Shown one piece after another: positions 42,797-46,276 of a stretch of DNA of 46,276 bases (the stretch's first letter is position 1; each line of letters begins with the position of its first letter). The notes beneath the pieces were generated by a model. The model made no database searches, was not told the DNA's origin, and worked only from the letters and a program-made list of their open reading frames with translations. A program made the translations under genes and the position numbers. The stretch is from DRQF01 sp964559135 (GTDB taxonomy: Bacteria; Planctomycetota; GCA-002687715; DRQF01), in contig CAZLGG010000022.1 in the NCBI GenBank assembly GCA_964559135.1, positions 1 through 46,276 of the forward strand. Direction: 5' to 3'.

Positions 42797-44134
42797 ATGC
42801 CCCAAGTCATTCGCGGATTGCACCTCGATCGAAGGCTTTTCCTGAAAGGCGCGGGGGCCTCGTTGGCGTTGCCGTTCCTGGATGCGATGGCGCCGGCGTG
42901 CGGCGTTTCGGAAGCTCGACCGCTTCGCGCCGTTTTCGTTTTCGCTCCCAACGGTGTGAAAACGGACGACTGGTTTCCCCGCCGCGAGGGCAAGTCCTTC
43001 GCCCTCCCCCACGCTCTCCGGCCCCTGATGGATCGACGGGGTGACGTCAGCGTTCTCTCGGGACTCACGCTGGACGGGGCGCGCCCCCACGGCGACGGGC
43101 CCGGCGATCACGCCCGCGCCGCGGCGAGCTTCCTCACGGCTTCCCATCCGAAAAAAACAGGTGGTGCCGACATCCAGGCCGGTGTCTCGGTCGACCAGGT
43201 CCTCGCCCGGCGCATAGGAGGCAAGACCCTCTTGCCCTCGTTGGAGTTGGGCATCGATCGCGGCCGCCGCGCCGGCTCTTGCGATTCGGGATACAGCTGC
43301 GCCTACACCAGCTGCATCTCATGGAAGGCCCCGGGAACGCCTGTGCCGAAGGCGACCCGCCCCAAGGATGTGTTCCGACGCCTCTTCGGCGACCCGGACG
43401 CGGCCATGGATGCCGCCGCCAAGCGCGAGGTCGCGGCGCGGCGGCGGAGCCTGCTCGATCTCGTTCTCCAAGACGCGAACGACCTCCGACGACGTCTGGG
43501 CGGCAAGGACCGGGCCAAGCTCGGCGAGTACCTGGACGCCGTGCGGGAACTGGAGAAGAAGCTCGAAGCGGATCGGGATGACGTCGACCTGCCCGAGGGA
43601 GCGGAGCAAGTCCTCCAAGGAGGCGGCGGTCGGCGAAACAAGATCCGCCGCATGTTCGACATCCTGTCACTGGCCCTCCAAACCGATCGTGTACGCGTGG
43701 CCACATTCATGCTGGGGAATGCCGGCAGCAACGCGACGTTCCCTCACCTGGACATTTCGGAGGGGCATCACGACCTTTCTCACCACGGCGAGGACAAGAA
43801 CAAACTCGCACAGTTGCGGCGCATCGACCGCTTCCACGTGGAGGAATTCAAACGCTTCCTCGATCGCCTGGCGGACATCGACGACGGCCAAGGCTCCCTT
43901 CTCGATCGCTCCGCCGTGCTCTTCGGCTCCGGCATCTCGGACGGCGATCGCCACAACCACGATCAGCTTCCCATTCTGCTGGCCGGTCGCGCGGGCGGGC
44001 TCCTCCACCCGGGCCGACACCTCCGCTTCCCAAAGAATACACCCCTTGCCAACCTCTACCTGTCTTTGCTGCGCGGCTTCGGCTGCGAAGTCGACACGTT
44101 CGCCGACGCGACGCACCCTCTGAAGGAGATTTGA
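42797..44134 (+). CDS. Tat-exported DUF1552 protein
   Basis: A 445-residue DUF1552 protein. The N-terminus has a twin-arginine-type leader (DRRLFLKGAGASLALPFLD), so export in folded form is likely. The body shows family features: VFVFAPNGVKTDDWFP, VSVLSGLTLDGARPHGDGPGDH, MFDILSLALQTDRVRVATFM, HHDLSHHG and GSGISDGDRHNHDQLPILL. The aspartate and histidine clusters suggest metal binding and similarity to alkaline-phosphatase-like or sulfatase-like folds, but no activity is established. AAGGAAAACCACC precedes the ATG. It forms a two-gene operon with the cytochrome-domain protein. Confidence 0.88.
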   Translation: MPQVIRGLHLDRRLFLKGAGASLALPFLDAMAPACGVSEARPLRAVFVFAPNGVKTDDWFPRREGKSFALPHALRPLMDRRGDVSVLSGLTLDGARPHGDGPGDHARAAASFLTASHPKKTGGADIQAGVSVDQVLARRIGGKTLLPSLELGIDRGRRAGSCDSGYSCAYTSCISWKAPGTPVPKATRPKDVFRRLFGDPDAAMDAAAKREVAARRRSLLDLVLQDANDLRRRLGGKDRAKLGEYLDAVRELEKKLEADRDDVDLPEGAEQVLQGGGGRRNKIRRMFDILSLALQTDRVRVATFMLGNAGSNATFPHLDISEGHHDLSHHGEDKNKLAQLRRIDRFHVEEFKRFLDRLADIDDGQGSLLDRSAVLFGSGISDGDRHNHDQLPILLAGRAGGLLHPGRHLRFPKNTPLANLYLSLLRGFGCEVDTFADATHPLKEI

Positions 44135-44529
44135 CGACCGACCATCGAGGCGTGACACGTCGTCGCGCCATCGATCCTCGAGAGTTCGTTGAACGCGTCC
44201 CCAAACCACCCGCCTTCGGGAACGTTCTCTTCTACGAGAATGGCTCTCGAGGCTCGTTCGAGCGGAGTCTATTCCCCTGAGGAGCAGCGCGCCCTGCCCC
44301 CCTCGTGGAGCCCGTGGCCTTCGCGTCCGCGGGCTCCGTTCTTTTCGAGATCCCGGCGGCGGCGAGAACGGCTCTTTTCGCGTCTGTTGTTCCGAGCCCG
44401 TCGAGGGCGTGTCGGATTCCTCCCGGGTGGGCGAGTGCGCCAAGAGAGGGTTATGATTCCGGTCTCTCGCGTCGAGGAAGCGACGCTCGTCCACCGACCT
44501 TTCGTTCTGCCACTGAAGGAGGCTCCCCC
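44135..44529. other. Intergenic region of 395 bp
   Basis: There is no credible gene; short frames here lack domain character. It contains a probable terminator (44307-44345) after the DUF1552 operon and a TATGAT at 44452-44457 that may be the -10 box of the DUF1579 gene, though no -35 box was seen. The bases just before 44530 carry a strong ribosome site (GAAGGAGG). Confidence 0.5.
44307..44345 (+). terminator. Probable terminator after DUF1552 operon
   Basis: GGAGCCCG (44307-44314) pairs with CGGGCTCC (44330-44337), extendable by two more pairs, with an 11-base loop. GTTCTTTTC follows, a mixed T-rich tail on the plus strand. Confidence 0.5.
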
Positions 44530-45597
44530 ATGGGTCTGCACAGGATTCGACTCGGACTACTGGCCGTCTTGCTCTCGACGCCGCTCTTGCCGGCGCAGGA
44601 CGACATGATGATGACGCCGCCCAAGGAACTGGCGCGATACGAGAAGTTGGTGGGGAACTGGGAGGGCTCGGGGCTCGTGCGTCTCGAGCGAACCTCCGAT
44701 CCCGTCAAGTGGACGTCCCGATCCACCTGCAAGAAAGTCGTCGGCGGTTGGGCCTATCAGGAAGATATGCGTATCGACATGGCGATCGAGGGAGCACCTC
44801 CCTTGCTCTTTCGCTCCTACTACGGCTACGACGCGGCGACACAGCAGTACCGTGTCATGAGTTTCAGCAACGCGGGAAGCCCGTCCATGCAGCGTATCCT
44901 CTGGGTCGATGACGACACACTCGTCGGGAGCCAAGCCATGACGGAAGACAGCCAGGCTGTGCTGGAGGTGTGGAGAACTCATTTCATCGAGGACGACACC
45001 TACATCTTCCGCATCGAGCGCAACGTCGCCGGCTCGGGATTCTTCATTCACGTCTCCGGAACGATGAACCGTGGAGGCAAGGGCTTCGAGGTCATCGATG
45101 ACAGCCTGAACGACGCCCTGGAGGAACCGCCCCCCGCCATGAAACGCCTCCATGACGACACCGGCACCTGGATCATGCGCAAGGGTTCGGTCATCCCCAT
45201 GCCGGGGATGCCGGCCATGGCCATCAGTGGCAAGGAGACGATTTCACGGATTCTGGGCGGCCACATTCAGCACGGTCACATCGTCGGCGATCCGGCGCCC
45301 GGCTCCCCCTTCGTCTACGAAGGCCATGTCTACGTCGGTTGGAGCGATCAAGATCATTGCTACAAGTCGTTCACGCTGGGGAATTCGGGTGAGTTCATGG
45401 TCGAAAACGCCCACATTCTCGATGACGGGTCCGTCGTGTTCGTCAGCACGGGCGTGCTCGCCGGACAACCCATGGTCAATCGCACGATCCTCCGGTACCA
45501 GAAGAATGGGGCGGCGATGCACATCCGCACCACGCGTATCGTGGGCGCGTCCCAGCCGGAATTCTCCTTCGAGGGATTCTTCGAGAAATCCAAGTAA
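44530..45597 (+). CDS. Secreted protein with two DUF1579-like domains
   Basis: GAAGGAGG lies 7 bases before the ATG at 44530. The frame extends upstream to 44305 but that part is not protein-like, so this start is preferred. The product has 355 residues: a signal peptide (RLGLLAVLLSTPLLPAQ) and two related beta-barrel segments of the DUF1579 type. The first (about residues 35-165) opens YEKLVGNWEGSGLVRLE; the second (about 205-350) opens LHDDTGTWIMRKGSVIP, and they share the strand pattern (RSYYGYDAATQQYRV and GHVYVGWSDQDHCYK). A lipocalin-like small-molecule-binding role is an inference. Confidence 0.75.
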   Translation: MGLHRIRLGLLAVLLSTPLLPAQDDMMMTPPKELARYEKLVGNWEGSGLVRLERTSDPVKWTSRSTCKKVVGGWAYQEDMRIDMAIEGAPPLLFRSYYGYDAATQQYRVMSFSNAGSPSMQRILWVDDDTLVGSQAMTEDSQAVLEVWRTHFIEDDTYIFRIERNVAGSGFFIHVSGTMNRGGKGFEVIDDSLNDALEEPPPAMKRLHDDTGTWIMRKGSVIPMPGMPAMAISGKETISRILGGHIQHGHIVGDPAPGSPFVYEGHVYVGWSDQDHCYKSFTLGNSGEFMVENAHILDDGSVVFVSTGVLAGQPMVNRTILRYQKNGAAMHIRTTRIVGASQPEFSFEGFFEKSK

Positions 45598-45613
45598 TCC
45601 CGCCACACCGGGC

Positions 45614-45643
45614 CGCGGCCCGAGGCCCCCACCTCGGGCCGCG
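45614..45643. other. Perfect GC-rich hairpin
   Basis: A 12-bp perfect stem (45614-45625 with 45632-45643) with a 6-base loop, just after the DUF1579 stop. There is no T-run on either side, so it is a weak terminator candidate or a transcript-end stabiliser. Confidence 0.4.
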
Positions 45644-45728
45644 ACCACGTCGGCGCGGCACGAGAGATGGGTTTTCATTCGCCGGCAAGTCACACCGCAT
45701 CCGCCGTCCGATAGATCCAGAGCCACCT

Positions 45729-46220
45729 GTGATTCTGGACGAATGGGCCATGGCCATCCAACTCGGGCGCGATTACGCATTCCACCCCAAGACGACGTAC
45801 GTGGGACGGCCGGGCATCGGCGACGGTTGCCTGGTCTGCACGCGCCGCTATGCCCTCATGATCCCGACGCGGATCAACGAGTTCATCGGAAGCCTTCGCG
45901 TCATCAAGAAACGCTTCGCGTTCGGTGAGCGACCGGTGGCCGAGGCCCTCGGCGAATTCTTGGCGGCCCCCGACACGACGATCGATGACCTCGAAACCTT
46001 CATCACCCACTTGGCAGAGGCGGCCGAGGAAACGGTCTTCGTCGACATCGGTCTCATGCAACGACTGAAGGTCGGTACCGGGTTGCTGACGAAGGGCCTT
46101 TACTTCAACACGAAGCCCGCCGGGCTGGGGGGCTGGATTGGCTTCGCGCTCAAGGGCAAGGAACATCTTCCCGCCTTCGTCGATCTGTATGGGAATTCCC
46201 AGATCCTGGTGAAACGCTAG
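45729..46220 (+). CDS. Small protein of unknown function
   Basis: A 163-residue protein with GTG 45729 as first start and ATG 45750 as an alternative; neither has a clear ribosome site. The stop is TAG at 46218-46220. I do not recognise the family. It contains a GIGDGCLVCTRR segment with a CxxC pair that might bind a metal or form a disulfide, and a helical middle (ERPVAEALGEFLAAPDTTIDDLETFI). There is no signal peptide or membrane segment. It lies 131 bases after the DUF1579 gene. The remaining 56 bases of the window show nothing recognisable. Confidence 0.6.
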   Translation: MILDEWAMAIQLGRDYAFHPKTTYVGRPGIGDGCLVCTRRYALMIPTRINEFIGSLRVIKKRFAFGERPVAEALGEFLAAPDTTIDDLETFITHLAEAAEETVFVDIGLMQRLKVGTGLLTKGLYFNTKPAGLGGWIGFALKGKEHLPAFVDLYGNSQILVKR

Positions 46221-46276
46221 TGAGGTGAATCGGAACTCTGACGAACTCATCAGGGCCCGTCGGGATCGCAGGGGTT

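Noticed and set aside
1..46276. CRISPR arrays, insertion sequences, phage genes, tRNA or rRNA genes.
   Set aside because: No regularly spaced repeats, transposase or integrase-like proteins, or tRNA folds were seen on reading both strands.

Overview
The window is about 46 kb of GC-rich bacterial chromosome with closely packed genes. No rRNA, tRNA, CRISPR array, insertion sequence or phage gene was recognised. The gene mix suggests a Planctomycetota-like bacterium: a DUF1587/1592/1588/1585 c-type cytochrome-domain protein next to a Tat-exported DUF1552 protein, a secreted discoidin plus alpha/alpha-toroid protein, an FHA-GAF-SpoIIE phosphatase, anchored carboxypeptidase-regulatory-like proteins, and many TPR proteins. 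Verrucomicrobiota or Myxococcota relatives are not excluded, so the assignment is an inference from gene families.

Layout. 1-907: the 3' end of an unknown gene and a convergent PilZ protein. 908-1471: a non-coding stretch ending in a clear plus-strand intrinsic terminator preceded by several small hairpins, a candidate sRNA or leader. 1472-7100: a three-gene RND efflux operon (lipoprotein TolC-like channel, adaptor, inner-membrane pump). 7319-9764: pilT and a PATAN-domain PilT-like paralogue that has lost its catalytic residues. 9903-13470: two exported or anchored proteins. 13644-17287: an SbcD/Mre11-like protein with most metal ligands replaced, overlapping a membrane-spanning SbcC/Rad50-like ATPase (YhaO/YhaN-type pair). 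17340-18692: a GT4 glycosyltransferase.

18948-24817 (minus strand): a divergent sigma-70-like protein followed by a soluble zinc anti-sigma-type protein and a strong terminator; a small secreted protein; then a methyltransferase, moaD, moaE and a zinc-ribbon membrane protein as a tight cluster. 24929-26680 is a PP2C-type phosphatase, divergent from an Mrp/ApbC Fe-S carrier ATPase (26894-27988).

28017-37634 (minus strand) is the most unusual part: seven genes, nearly all joined by 4-nt ATGA overlaps. In transcription order they are a cytoplasmic TPR protein, a stand-alone PqqD-like protein, an ATP-grasp ligase, a secreted TPR protein, an unrecognised protein, a fold-III PLP decarboxylase, and a fusion of a urea-transporter-like membrane domain to a complete Sir2 sirtuin. 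A cysteine-synthase-like gene (37727-38749) lies just upstream on the same strand. PqqD plus ATP-grasp plus decarboxylase suggests a peptide or amino-acid tailoring pathway, and the channel-sirtuin fusion suggests that an NAD-dependent deacylase acts at the membrane. I know of no described system with this composition, but that has not been searched.

38807-46220 (plus strand): tryptophanase, the cytochrome-domain/DUF1552 pair, a secreted two-domain DUF1579 protein, and a small protein of unknown function. The long plus-strand reading frames opposite the minus-strand genes are GC-rich shadows and were left out.
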